A program made the translations under genes and the position numbers. DNA of 64,000 nucleotides. Origin: Marichromatium purpuratum 984. GTDB lineage: Bacteria > Pseudomonadota > Gammaproteobacteria > Chromatiales > Chromatiaceae. Positions 42,688 through 51,398 of this stretch are shown piece by piece (the first letter of the stretch is position 1; every line of letters starts with the position of its first letter). The notes under the pieces were generated by a model. That model had not been told where the DNA came from. It saw nothing but the letters and a program-made list of their open reading frames with translations, and ran no database searches. The stretch lies in assembly GCF_000224005.2 (NCBI RefSeq), contig NZ_CP007031.1, forward strand, positions 2,013,001 to 2,077,000. The letters run 5' to 3'.

Positions 42688-45123
42688 TCATGTCGATCCG
42701 GCACCGCACCAACGCTGCCACATCGCCCTGTAGGCCGTCTCGATGCGCGCGATCCCACCGGGCTCGTCGCGCCAGGCGCTGGCCTCCATCTCCCCGCGCA
42801 GCCCCGCCCGGATCGCCGCCAGCCCCGCCAGGTCCGCGGCCAGCGCCACCGCCCGCTCGACGTAACCGGCCTCGTCCGGCGCGATCCACGCATCCCGGCC
42901 GATCCCCGCGAGGATCGTCGCCCCGATCCGGCCCACGCTCGGCCGAGCGGCCAGGGTCACGAACGGCACCCCCATGTAGAGCGACTCCATCAGCGTCGTC
43001 CCCGAGTTGTGCGGGAAGCAGTCGAGCCCGATGTCCATCCCGCGCAGCACGTCCCACGGCGGGCTGTGGTAGCCGATCTCCAGGCGCTCGCGGGCAATCC
43101 CGTGCGCGGCGAAGCGCGCGGCGAGCCGCTCGGCGACCGACGCATCGGCATAGGTGCGACTATCGATGACCAGGCGCGAACCCGGCACCCGGTCGAGGAT
43201 CTCCGACCACACCCGCACGACGCGATGGTTGATCCGCACCCCGCGCGTCAGCGTGCCGAAGGTGACCGCCCCACGCTCCAGCGCCGGCAGCGCGTTCACC
43301 GCCCCCATCCCCGCGCTCGGCCGATACACCCTGCCGGGCGCGGCCAGACGCCAGGGCCGCTCGCTGAACAACCCCTCCGACCCCTCGGGCACCAGCACCT
43401 CGTCGGCAAGGAAGTAGTCGATCGCGCTCAACCCCGTGGTGTAGCCATAGCCCACCCAGGCGCTGACCGACACCGGCGCCGGCTTGTACGCGAATACCCC
43501 CAGCCGGTTGCCCGCCGTGTGGCCGGCCAGGTCCACCAGGATGTCGATGCCGTCGGCGCGGATGCGTGCGGCGAGTTCGCCGTCGCTCAGCCCGCGCGTC
43601 GGCACCCAATGATCGACCAACGAGCGGTAGCGCGCCGTCTGCGCGTCCTCGCGCGTCAGCTCGGCATAGGCATGGAGTTCAAACCGGGCGCGGTCGTGGT
43701 GCTCGAGCAGCGGCTCGAGCATGTAGCGGATCACGTGCGAGCGGAAGTCCGGCGAGACGTACCCCAGGCGCAGACGACGCTCGGCATCGCGGGTGTTGGT
43801 GTGCGCCCGCCAGTGGCCCCGTGCCGGCACGGCGTAACGGCGTTCGTAGTCCCGATAGGCGGCACGGATCTCCTCGGCCGAGCGATCCGGATGGTAGTTC
43901 AGGGTGAACAGCAGACTGCTGTCCGCGGCGAACGAATCATGGGATAGCGTCCGGGCGTGCTCACGCGCGGCGATCGAGGCGTCGAAATCGCCCAGGTCCT
44001 GGAGCAGACAACCGAGATTGCTCAACGCCTCGGGGTAATCGGGCCGAGTAGCGAGCGCACGCTCGTAACAAACGAGCGCCTCGCTGAGGTGGTCGAGATC
44101 ACGCAGGACATTGCCCAGGTTGAGGCTGGCCTCGGCCAAATCGGGTTTGAGCGCGAGCGCGCGCCGATAACTGTCGATCGCCTGCAGAGGTTTGCACAAC
44201 AGATCGAGGACATTACCCAGGTTGCAATAGGCGTCGGCATAGTCCGGGCGGACACGGAGCGCGTCGAGATAGCTTTGCTGCGCGGCCTCGAGCCGGCCCA
44301 ACTCGACAAGGGCGTTACCACGATTGTTCAGCGCCTCGGCGTGATCGGGGACAAGCGCCAGCGCACGCTCCAGCGTTCTCAGGGCGGCCTCGAACAGACA
44401 GGCGCGGATCTGAGCGCTGGCGAGATTGTTGAGGACGTCGGCGTTGCGCGGATCCTGCGCCAGCGCCCGGGAGAACCAGTCGATGGCCTGCTGCAAGCGG
44501 CCGAGCTGGTTGCAGACGTTACCGGCATTGTTACATGCCTGGGGGAGTTCCGGATCGATCGCATTGGCGCGGACATAGCACTTCAGCGCCTCGTCGAGCC
44601 GCCCGAACTCGTGCAGCGCGAGCCCGAGGTTGTAATGCGCCTCGGCATGGTCCGGGGCGACCTCCAAGGTGCGTCGGTAATACCCCAGCGCATCCTCGCC
44701 CCGTCCCAACCGCAGCAGCGCTGTCGCGATAGCGTTCAGGATCTCCGGATCGCGCGGCTCGAGTGCGAGCGCGCCCTCGAGCACGGTGAGCGCCTCGGCA
44801 TGATGCCGCCGCCGGAGCAGGATCAGGCCGAGCGCCTTGCGGGCGAAGACGTCTCTCGGATGGGATGCGACGAGGCGCCGCGCCTCGTGTTCGGCACCGT
44901 CGAGGTCGGCGGCCCCGATCCGCACGGCGAGCGCCTCGCGCGCACGCCAGGGTACCTGTTCGTCAGGCACCGCCGGATCGACCGTTCCCAGCTGGCGCAG
45001 CGCCGCCTTGGCCGCGGCCTGATCGGGATCGATGGCGATCACCGCGCGATAGAGCGCCTCGGCCACCTCTCGGCGGCCGGCCATCAGGTGTTCGTGGGCT
45101 TGGTCGAGCAGGCTCTTGTTCAT
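42688..45123 (-). CDS. TPR-GT41 glycosyltransferase, SPINDLY/OGT-like (paralog 4)
   Basis: The protein is 811 aa and the first of the four in transcription order. About ten TPR units (for example ALNNRGNALVELGRLEAAQQ) reach residue 400; the shared GT41 module follows. The join between unique and shared sequence lies further into the C-terminal half than in the other copies, as HWRAHTNTRDAERRLRLGYV is the first fully shared stretch. The start was set at the ATG at 45123 (GGAGG about 12 bp upstream); a TTG at 45192 would add 23 residues without TPR character. The CmcI-like gene ends 65 bp upstream. Confidence 0.9.
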   Translation of the reverse strand: MNKSLLDQAHEHLMAGRREVAEALYRAVIAIDPDQAAAKAALRQLGTVDPAVPDEQVPWRAREALAVRIGAADLDGAEHEARRLVASHPRDVFARKALGLILLRRRHHAEALTVLEGALALEPRDPEILNAIATALLRLGRGEDALGYYRRTLEVAPDHAEAHYNLGLALHEFGRLDEALKCYVRANAIDPELPQACNNAGNVCNQLGRLQQAIDWFSRALAQDPRNADVLNNLASAQIRACLFEAALRTLERALALVPDHAEALNNRGNALVELGRLEAAQQSYLDALRVRPDYADAYCNLGNVLDLLCKPLQAIDSYRRALALKPDLAEASLNLGNVLRDLDHLSEALVCYERALATRPDYPEALSNLGCLLQDLGDFDASIAAREHARTLSHDSFAADSSLLFTLNYHPDRSAEEIRAAYRDYERRYAVPARGHWRAHTNTRDAERRLRLGYVSPDFRSHVIRYMLEPLLEHHDRARFELHAYAELTREDAQTARYRSLVDHWVPTRGLSDGELAARIRADGIDILVDLAGHTAGNRLGVFAYKPAPVSVSAWVGYGYTTGLSAIDYFLADEVLVPEGSEGLFSERPWRLAAPGRVYRPSAGMGAVNALPALERGAVTFGTLTRGVRINHRVVRVWSEILDRVPGSRLVIDSRTYADASVAERLAARFAAHGIARERLEIGYHSPPWDVLRGMDIGLDCFPHNSGTTLMESLYMGVPFVTLAARPSVGRIGATILAGIGRDAWIAPDEAGYVERAVALAADLAGLAAIRAGLRGEMEASAWRDEPGGIARIETAYRAMWQRWCGAGST
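42711..43815 (-). repeat. Shared catalytic-module repeat, copy 4
   Basis: Near-identical to copies 2 and 3, with a few private substitutions (for example the residues giving LAARPS instead of LADRPS). Identity ends near 43815, about 90 bp earlier than the corresponding end in copy 3. Confidence 0.9.
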
Positions 45124-45188
45124 GCCAAGGTCCAGACCTCCACGTTGTCGTCGACACCGGGGGTTGAGCGAGCGAAAGTGCTCGGCGT

Positions 45189-45962
45189 TCAAGCAATACG
45201 CTTGAGGTAACCGCTCCTCGCAACCGTCAGCAACAACTTGTCGGAGATCGATTCATCGACCTCGAATCCTGAGTCCCTCGCAAGGAAGTCGCGAACGGCG
45301 GTCATCGGGTTGTCCCCCTTGCCCCAGGGGCGTCCGGGAAAGACCGCGGTCTCGAATTCCTCAATGACCGTATCAAAGACGGCGCAGTAGCACCCCGGGG
45401 TCACCAAGGGCGCATACAGATCCAACTCCTTCGAGACATGGTCATGAGTGTGGCTCGAATCCAGACAGACCATCACCCGCTGCTCGCTGCGGATGGAACG
45501 GCGGACCTCGTCGAGAACGGCCGGATCCGTACTATCGCCCTCGACCATCTCGATCCGCCCGGCCAGCGGATGGGTCTCGACGGCCTGGCGATTGTGCGCG
45601 CGGATATCGAGATCGATGCCGATGACCCGTCGCCGATCGGCGACCGGGACGCCCGCGCGCTCGGCATCGGTCAGATCGAGCAGCGCCAGCATGGAGGCGC
45701 TGAAGATCAGTGAGCCCCCGCGCGCGATCCCGGTCTCGATGATGACGTCTGGACGCGTCCTCCAGATGATCTCCTGCAGCGCGAAGACGTCCTGGGGATA
45801 CTGGATGATCGGCAGACCGAGCCAGTCGAATTGATACGAGTAACGCGCCCGCAGACTCTCGCGCATGAACCCCTCGGCGGCCTCCTGCAGGGGGCCATCG
45901 TCACGATAGTCCTCGACCCGGGCCGCACGTTCGGCAATGAAACTCTCGCGGTCATCTTTCAT
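45189..45962 (-). CDS. CmcI / rhamnosyl O-methyltransferase family protein
   Basis: The 257-aa protein has a Rossmann-like methyltransferase core. IIETGIARGGSLIFSASML (about residue 72) matches the SAM-binding loop of the CmcI family, followed by RVIGIDLDIRAHN and VMVCLDSSHTHDHV. The family name cephalosporin hydroxylase is misleading outside antibiotic clusters; members next to sugar genes are usually regarded as sugar O-methyltransferases. The start ATG at 45962 was chosen at MKDDRESF; the upstream extension is not conserved-looking. Context suggests O-methylation of the glycan made by this cluster. Confidence 0.82.
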   Translation of the reverse strand: MKDDRESFIAERAARVEDYRDDGPLQEAAEGFMRESLRARYSYQFDWLGLPIIQYPQDVFALQEIIWRTRPDVIIETGIARGGSLIFSASMLALLDLTDAERAGVPVADRRRVIGIDLDIRAHNRQAVETHPLAGRIEMVEGDSTDPAVLDEVRRSIRSEQRVMVCLDSSHTHDHVSKELDLYAPLVTPGCYCAVFDTVIEEFETAVFPGRPWGKGDNPMTAVRDFLARDSGFEVDESISDKLLLTVARSGYLKRIA

Positions 45963-46023
45963 AGTGAAGTGGCCATAGCAGCAAAACTCCGTGGATTTTG
46001 GTGAGAACGGTCGCGAACCCCGT

Positions 46024-46860
46024 TCACGTCTCCTCCAGCACCCCGATGATGCACGGCGGGTCCTGCGGATTATCGGGGCGCGCCCCGAAGCGCAAGAGAT
46101 CGCGACGACCATAACCGTCGGCGACCCGCTCGGCGATCTGGCGCACGCTCTGGCCCCTGCCGGAGCAGATGTTGAACGCACCGCATCGCCCGCCCAGCGC
46201 GACCTCGGCGATCATCTCGCCGGCCCGTTCGACATCGAGATAGTCGCGGACCTGCTCGCCACTGCCGAGATCGACCGGCAGCCCGGCGGCGAGCCGGGCA
46301 TGGAGATAGGCCACGAGCCGGCGCGGATCCTCACCCTCGCCGTACAGATAGAAGGGACGGCACCAGGCGAACTCGACGCCCGCCCCCGGCAACAACTGTT
46401 CGAGGACTTGATAGGTCGATGCCTTGCATGCACCGTAGAGTGTCTGCGGTCTCAGTGGCGTGTGGATACCGAGATGCCCCGGCGTCGGGTCGTACTCGGC
46501 ACAGCTGCCGACACCGACGAAGCGCCGACCGCCAGCGGCGACGAACGCCTCGGCCAGATGCAATGATCCGGTCAGACAGACAAGATTGCGCGTGGAGTCC
46601 AGATACTGACCGGGCTCGGCATACCAGGCCGCATGCACCAACATCCCCCCCCCGGCCAGCGCGGTCTGCAGCGTTTCCACCGAAGCGGTGAAGAGATCCT
46701 CGATCTCGACCAGCTCGACACCGCGGGCCGGGAACAAGGCCGCAGCACGCGCAGGATCACGCACCAGCAGGCGCACCCCGACACCTCGCACGAGCAACGC
46801 CTTGACGATGCAGCGTCCGACAAACCCGCTCGCCCCCGTCACGATGACCTGTTCATTCAT
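46024..46860 (-). CDS. NAD-dependent epimerase/dehydratase family (sugar reductase or epimerase)
   Basis: The 278-aa extended short-chain dehydrogenase has the nucleotide-binding VTGASGFVGRCIVKALL at the N terminus and YGACK (Tyr-x3-Lys) near residue 138, with an upstream Ser in VGVGSCAEYDP. In this cluster it is a good candidate for the 4-ketoreductase that completes the deoxysugar. It starts 11 bp after the methyltransferase stop. The exact substrate cannot be read from sequence. Confidence 0.85.
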   Translation of the reverse strand: MNEQVIVTGASGFVGRCIVKALLVRGVGVRLLVRDPARAAALFPARGVELVEIEDLFTASVETLQTALAGGGMLVHAAWYAEPGQYLDSTRNLVCLTGSLHLAEAFVAAGGRRFVGVGSCAEYDPTPGHLGIHTPLRPQTLYGACKASTYQVLEQLLPGAGVEFAWCRPFYLYGEGEDPRRLVAYLHARLAAGLPVDLGSGEQVRDYLDVERAGEMIAEVALGGRCGAFNICSGRGQSVRQIAERVADGYGRRDLLRFGARPDNPQDPPCIIGVLEET

Positions 46861-46871
46861 GGTCTGTTGCC

Positions 46872-48098
46872 TCAACACTCGCAGAGTCGGGGCACCGCGA
46901 CGACGAAACGCGCGCCCCACTCGCGGACATAGTCGAGCTGCGCGGTGAGTTCATCGCGCAGGTTCCAGGGCAGCAGCAGCACCCGGTCGGGGCGGGTCTC
47001 GCGCAGACGCGACTCGGCGACGATGGGGATGCGGCTGCCGGGGAGATGGCGCCCCAGCTTGCCGGGGCTGCGGTCGACCACATAGTGCAGCAGGTCGGAC
47101 CGCACCCCGGCGAAGTTGAGCAGGGTGTTGCCCTTGGCCGCGGCGCCGTAGCCGACCACCTGGAGCCCCTGGCGCCGCGCCCGGATGAGATAGTCGAGCA
47201 GGTCGAGACGCAGCCGCTCGGCGCGCGCCTGCAGCCCCTGGTAGGTCGCCGCCCGCTCCAGTCCGGCGGCCAGCTCCTCGGCGCGCAGCGCCGCCACCCG
47301 GGGCGTGGTCGGACGCGCGCCGTGGTCGGCACGCTGGGCGAACACCCGCAGGCTGCCGCCGTGGGTCGGCAGGGTCTCGACGTCGAACACCGCCAGGCCG
47401 TTGGCCGCGCATACCCGCCCCACCGCACCCAGCGACAGATAGGAGTAGTGCTCGTGATAGAGGGTATCGAACTGGTTGCCCGCGATCAGCCGCAGCAGGT
47501 GCGGGAACTCGAAGGTCGCCACCCCGTCCGGGCGCAGCAGCAGGGCGATGCCGGCGACGAAATCGTTGATCGCCGGGACATGGGCGAGGACGTTGTTGGC
47601 GACCACCAGATCCGCACCCCAGCCCTCGGCGAGCAGCCGCGCGGCGAGCGCGCGGTCGAAGAAGGCCTCGACGATCTCCAGCCCGCGCTCACGCGCGGCG
47701 GCGGCGACCGCCGCGGTCGGCTCGACCCCCAGACAGGGGATGGTGCGCGCCTGCAGATGCTGGAGCAGATAGCCGTCGTTGGCCGCCAGCTCCACCACCC
47801 GCGAGTCGCCGTCGAGCCCGAGACGCGCGACCATGGTCGCGACATAGCGCTCGGCATGGGCCACCCAGCTCGTCGAGACGCTGCTGAAATAGGCGTAGTC
47901 GGCGTCGAACAGGGTCTCGGGACGGGCGAAGTCCTCGGTCTGCACCAGCCAGCAGCGCTCGCACACCAGTACCCGCAGCGGGTACCAGGACTCAGGACGG
48001 TGCAGCGCCGCGGCGCTCAGATAGGCGTTGGAGGGCGGCGCGCTGCCGAGATCGACGACGGGCAGGCGCAGCGGCGCGCCGCAGTGACGGCAGTTCAC
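46872..48098 (-). CDS. Sugar C-methyltransferase (TylCIII-like)
   Basis: The 408-aa protein has the three-part family architecture: an N-terminal zinc-binding domain (CRHCG at residues 3-7 and CERCWLVQ near 47), a central SAM-binding domain (VVELAANDGYLLQHL near 101), and a C-terminal C-methyltransferase domain (VVGYGAAAKGNTLLNF near 315). The conserved catalytic-region YHEHYSYLSL is present. Relatives methylate C-3 of NDP-4-keto-6-deoxyhexoses to make branched sugars. It overlaps the epimerase gene as ATGA. Confidence 0.9.
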   Translation of the reverse strand: MNCRHCGAPLRLPVVDLGSAPPSNAYLSAAALHRPESWYPLRVLVCERCWLVQTEDFARPETLFDADYAYFSSVSTSWVAHAERYVATMVARLGLDGDSRVVELAANDGYLLQHLQARTIPCLGVEPTAAVAAAARERGLEIVEAFFDRALAARLLAEGWGADLVVANNVLAHVPAINDFVAGIALLLRPDGVATFEFPHLLRLIAGNQFDTLYHEHYSYLSLGAVGRVCAANGLAVFDVETLPTHGGSLRVFAQRADHGARPTTPRVAALRAEELAAGLERAATYQGLQARAERLRLDLLDYLIRARRQGLQVVGYGAAAKGNTLLNFAGVRSDLLHYVVDRSPGKLGRHLPGSRIPIVAESRLRETRPDRVLLLPWNLRDELTAQLDYVREWGARFVVAVPRLCEC

Positions 48099-48658
48099 GG
48101 CGCAATCCCCCGAAAGTCGTCGTCGAGCAGCGCCAAGGCGCGATCGCGCGCCGAGCGCTCACCGAGCGGCAGCGGCCAGGGGATGGCCAGACGCGGGTCG
48201 TCTGCGCGCACCCCGCCCTCGGCCTCGGGGACATGGGGCGCGGTGTGCAGATAGAGCAGCTCACAGTCCTCCGTCAGCGCCTGAAAGCCGTGGGCGCACC
48301 CCTCGGGGATCACCAGGGTGGTCGGGCGCCCGGCCTCCAGCCGCTCGGCGTGCCATTGCAGGAAGGTCGGCGAGCCGGCGCGCAGGTCGAGCGCCAGGTC
48401 CCAGACCGCACCGCGCAGACAGGTGACGAACTTGGTCTCGGCGTGCGGCGGGCGCTGGTAGTGGAGCCCGCGCACCGTGCCGCGCGCGCGCGTCAGCGAG
48501 CGGTTGATCTGGACGATCGGGCGCCCCCCGCCGAGCGCCGCCAGATCCATCGCGCAGTAGAGCCGCTCGAAGACGCCGCGCGCGTCGGCGAGCGGCGTCC
48601 GCTCGATCACCTCGACCCCGGCGATCGCGCTCGGATGACGCACCAGGCGCGCGCTCAT
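48095..48658 (-). CDS. rfbC: dTDP-4-dehydrorhamnose 3,5-epimerase family protein (RfbC-like)
   Basis: The 187-aa cupin has RGTVRGLHYQRPPHAETKFV near residue 58 (with the catalytic His) and IPEGCAHGFQALTEDCELLY near 118. Because rfbF and rfbG in the same operon make a CDP-sugar, the substrate is probably CDP-4-keto-6-deoxyglucose, or its C-methyl derivative, rather than the dTDP form. It overlaps rfbG by 4 bp. Confidence 0.88.
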   Translation of the reverse strand: MSARLVRHPSAIAGVEVIERTPLADARGVFERLYCAMDLAALGGGRPIVQINRSLTRARGTVRGLHYQRPPHAETKFVTCLRGAVWDLALDLRAGSPTFLQWHAERLEAGRPTTLVIPEGCAHGFQALTEDCELLYLHTAPHVPEAEGGVRADDPRLAIPWPLPLGERSARDRALALLDDDFRGIAP

Positions 48659-49719
48659 CGCGGCGGCTCCGTGGCCGTGTAGTCGGCGATCTGCGCCAGG
48701 GTGCGGGTCTGCATGTCCTCCCCGGCGCGCCAGGCGCGGTGCCAGTCGAGGGTGCGCGCCAGCGCCTGCTCCAGCGGCCAGCGCGGACGCCAGCCGAGCG
48801 CGGCGCGCGCCTTGCTGCTGTCGAGTCGCAACACCGTCGCCTCGCGCGGCTGGGGGCGCTCATCGAGCCGCCACTGCGCGCCCGGCACGGCGGTGCACAG
48901 CCACTCGACCAGCCAGCGCACCGGGCGCGCGTCTGCGGCCTCGGGACCGAAGTTCCAGGCGCCGATGTACTCGCCGTTGTCCGCGCACAGCCGCTCGGCG
49001 AGATCGAGATAACCGGCGAGCGGTTCGAGCACATGCTGCCAGGGGCGGATCGCCCCGGGCGCGCGCAGCACCACCGGTTCGCCGGCATCGATCGCGCGCA
49101 GCACGTCGGGGACCAGCCGCTCGGCGGCCCAGTCGCCGCCGCCGATGACGTTGCCCGCGCGCACGGTGGCGAGCGCCGTGCCGGCCTCCTCGAGGAAGGC
49201 GCGACGATAGCTCGCGCTGACCAGCTCGGCGCAGGCCTTGCTGCTCGAATAGGGGTCGTGACCGCCGAGGGCGTCGTCCTCGCGATAGGGCCAGACCCAG
49301 TCGTGATTCTCGTAGCACTTGTCGCTGGTCACCACCACCACGGCGCGCACCCCGGGGTGCTGGCGCACGGTCTCGAGCAGGTCGACGGTGCCCATCAGGT
49401 TGACCGCGTAGGTCTCGACCGGGTCGCGATAGGCCGCGCGCACCAGCGGCTGGGCGGCGAGATGGAACACCACCTCGGGCGCGGCGGCATCGAAGGCGGC
49501 GGCGAGCGCGGCGCGATCGCGCAGGTCGGCGATGTGCTCGCCGGCGAGGCGCTCGCCGACCCGCGCCGCCCGGTACAGGCTCGGCGTGGTCGGCGGCGCC
49601 AGCGCATAGCCGTGCACCCGGGCGCCGAGCCGCGCCAGCCAGAGCGCGAGCCAGCCGCCCTTGAATCCGCTGTGGCCGGTGACCAGCACCCGCCGTCCTG
49701 TCCAGAACTGCTGTTGCAT
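48655..49719 (-). CDS. rfbG: CDP-glucose 4,6-dehydratase
   Basis: The 354-aa short-chain dehydrogenase has the NAD-binding VTGHSGFKGGWLALWLARLG at the N terminus and the active-site YSSSKACAELVSASYRR near residue 160. It is typical in length and in the WPYREDDALGGHDPYSSSK segment. It makes CDP-4-keto-6-deoxy-D-glucose. The start was set at the ATG at 49719, 5 bp after the rfbF stop. Confidence 0.93.
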   Translation of the reverse strand: MQQQFWTGRRVLVTGHSGFKGGWLALWLARLGARVHGYALAPPTTPSLYRAARVGERLAGEHIADLRDRAALAAAFDAAAPEVVFHLAAQPLVRAAYRDPVETYAVNLMGTVDLLETVRQHPGVRAVVVVTSDKCYENHDWVWPYREDDALGGHDPYSSSKACAELVSASYRRAFLEEAGTALATVRAGNVIGGGDWAAERLVPDVLRAIDAGEPVVLRAPGAIRPWQHVLEPLAGYLDLAERLCADNGEYIGAWNFGPEAADARPVRWLVEWLCTAVPGAQWRLDERPQPREATVLRLDSSKARAALGWRPRWPLEQALARTLDWHRAWRAGEDMQTRTLAQIADYTATEPPR

Positions 49720-49724
49720 CGTCG

Positions 49725-50495
49725 TCACCAGGTCTTCCAGGGCGCCGCCCCGGAGCGCCACAGCGCCTCGAGCTGGGTGCGGTCGCGCAGGGTGTCCATC
49801 GGCCGCCAGAAGCCCTGGTGCTCGAAGGCCATCAGCTCGCCCATGGCGCTGAGCCGCGCCAGCGGCTCGCCCTCCCAGCCGGTCTCGTCACCGGCGATCA
49901 GCTCGAGACAGGCCGGCGAGAGCACGAAGAAGCCGCCGTTGATCAGCCCACCGTCGCCGCGCGGCTTCTCGGTGAAGGCGGCCACCCGCGCGCCCTCGCG
50001 CTTGATCGCGCCATAGCGCCCGGGGGCCTGCACCGCGGTAACCGTGGCGAGATGGCCGTGGTCGCGATGGAAGGCGACCAGCGCGCCGATGTCGACATCG
50101 CTCAGGCCGTCGCCATAGGTGAAGCAGAAGGGCGCCTCGGCGTCGAGATAGTCGGCCACCCGCTTGAGTCGGCCGCCGGTCTGGGTGTGCAGCCCGGTGT
50201 CGACCAGGGTCACGCGCCAGGGCTCGGCCTTGCGCTCGTGGACCTCCATGCGGTTGTTGGCGATGTCGAAGGTGACGTCGGACATGTGCAGGAAGTAGTT
50301 GGCGAAGTACTCCTTGATGACATAGCCCTTGTAGCCGCAGCAGATCACGAAGTCGTTGATGCCGTGAGCCGAGTAGTGCTTCATGATGTGCCAGATGATC
50401 GGCATACCGCCGATCTCGATCATCGGCTTGGGGCGCAGGTGCGACTCCTCCGAGATCCGCGTCCCGAAACCGCCTGCCAGAATGACCGCCTTCAT
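49725..50495 (-). CDS. rfbF: Glucose-1-phosphate cytidylyltransferase
   Basis: The 256-aa nucleotidyltransferase has the pyrophosphorylase signature LAGGFGTRISEESHLRPKPM at residues 6-25 and the catalytic FTYGDGLSDVDIGALVAFH near 125. It makes CDP-glucose from CTP and glucose-1-phosphate. It is the first gene of the sugar operon, with GAGGAG before its ATG and a 157-bp upstream gap that should hold the promoter. Confidence 0.95.
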   Translation of the reverse strand: MKAVILAGGFGTRISEESHLRPKPMIEIGGMPIIWHIMKHYSAHGINDFVICCGYKGYVIKEYFANYFLHMSDVTFDIANNRMEVHERKAEPWRVTLVDTGLHTQTGGRLKRVADYLDAEAPFCFTYGDGLSDVDIGALVAFHRDHGHLATVTAVQAPGRYGAIKREGARVAAFTEKPRGDGGLINGGFFVLSPACLELIAGDETGWEGEPLARLSAMGELMAFEHQGFWRPMDTLRDRTQLEALWRSGAAPWKTW

Positions 50496-50652
50496 CAGTG
50501 CTCCTCAATCTAAGGTGTCGACCGCAACCGACGCATACTGCGAATAACGGCACGACCGGCGACGAGATGAGCGATCACCTCGGACGCCCGTCTCTATCTG
50601 TCCCCCATGATAACCAGCACGACGGGGATCGCACAGCATCGCGCGCGCCGCA

Positions 50653-51201
50653 TCACTCCAGTCGCAGCAGTTGCTCGCGGTAGTAGCGCAGCTCCTCGAT
50701 CGACTCGCGAATGTCGTCGAGCGCAAGATGGCGCGAGGCCTTGCGCACCCCGGCGGCGACCTCCGGGGCCCAGCGTTGGGCGAGGATCTTGAGGGTGCTG
50801 ACATCGAGATTGCGATAGTGACAGAACCCCTCGAGCCGGGGCATCCAGCGGGCGAGGAAGCGACGGTCCTGACAGATGCTGTTGCCGCACAGCGGCGAGG
50901 CCCCGGCTGGCACCAGGTCGGCGAGGAACTCGAGGGTGGCGCGCTCGGCGGCGGCCTCGTCCTGTGCGCTCAGCCGCACCCGCTCGATCAGCCCGGAGGC
51001 GCCGTGGTGTTCGCGATTCCATTCATCCATGCCGGCGAGCTGCGCCTCGGACTGGTGGATCGCGATCACCGGCCCCTCGGCCAACACCTTGAGCTGGGTG
51101 TCGGTGACGATGGTGGCGATCTCGAGGATGCGATCGGTGTCGGGGTCGAGTCCGGTCATCTCCAGGTCGATCCAGATCAGGTTCTGCGGGCTCTTGGTCA
51201 T
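50653..51201 (-). CDS. orn: Oligoribonuclease
   Basis: The 182-aa DEDDh 3'-5' exonuclease degrades di- to pentaribonucleotides, including pGpG from cyclic di-GMP turnover. It has [20 protein letters not shown] (the first Asp and Glu) near the N terminus, and the C-terminal His/Asp region [18 protein letters not shown] near residue 157. The start was set at the ATG at 51201, which matches the family; the longer frame is not supported. It is divergent from rsgA, as in many gammaproteobacteria. Confidence 0.95.
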   Translation of the reverse strand: MTKSPQNLIWIDLEMTGLDPDTDRILEIATIVTDTQLKVLAEGPVIAIHQSEAQLAGMDEWNREHHGASGLIERVRLSAQDEAAAERATLEFLADLVPAGASPLCGNSICQDRRFLARWMPRLEGFCHYRNLDVSTLKILAQRWAPEVAAGVRKASRHLALDDIRESIEELRYYREQLLRLE

Positions 51202-51398
51202 GAGCGTTCCTTGAGCGATGGGGCCTGTCGCAAGGCCCGGTGACGGGATCAGGGGGCAGTGTACTGCAAGGAGCGGCATCGTGCGGAGCGCCGGCGCTTT
51301 CCCTAGAATACCCCCACCCCAGCCAGGAGCCCGAGCATGCACACCGACCACCCGCAGCCTCCCCGCCCCACCCCGCGCCAACCCCGCCGGGTCGCCCG

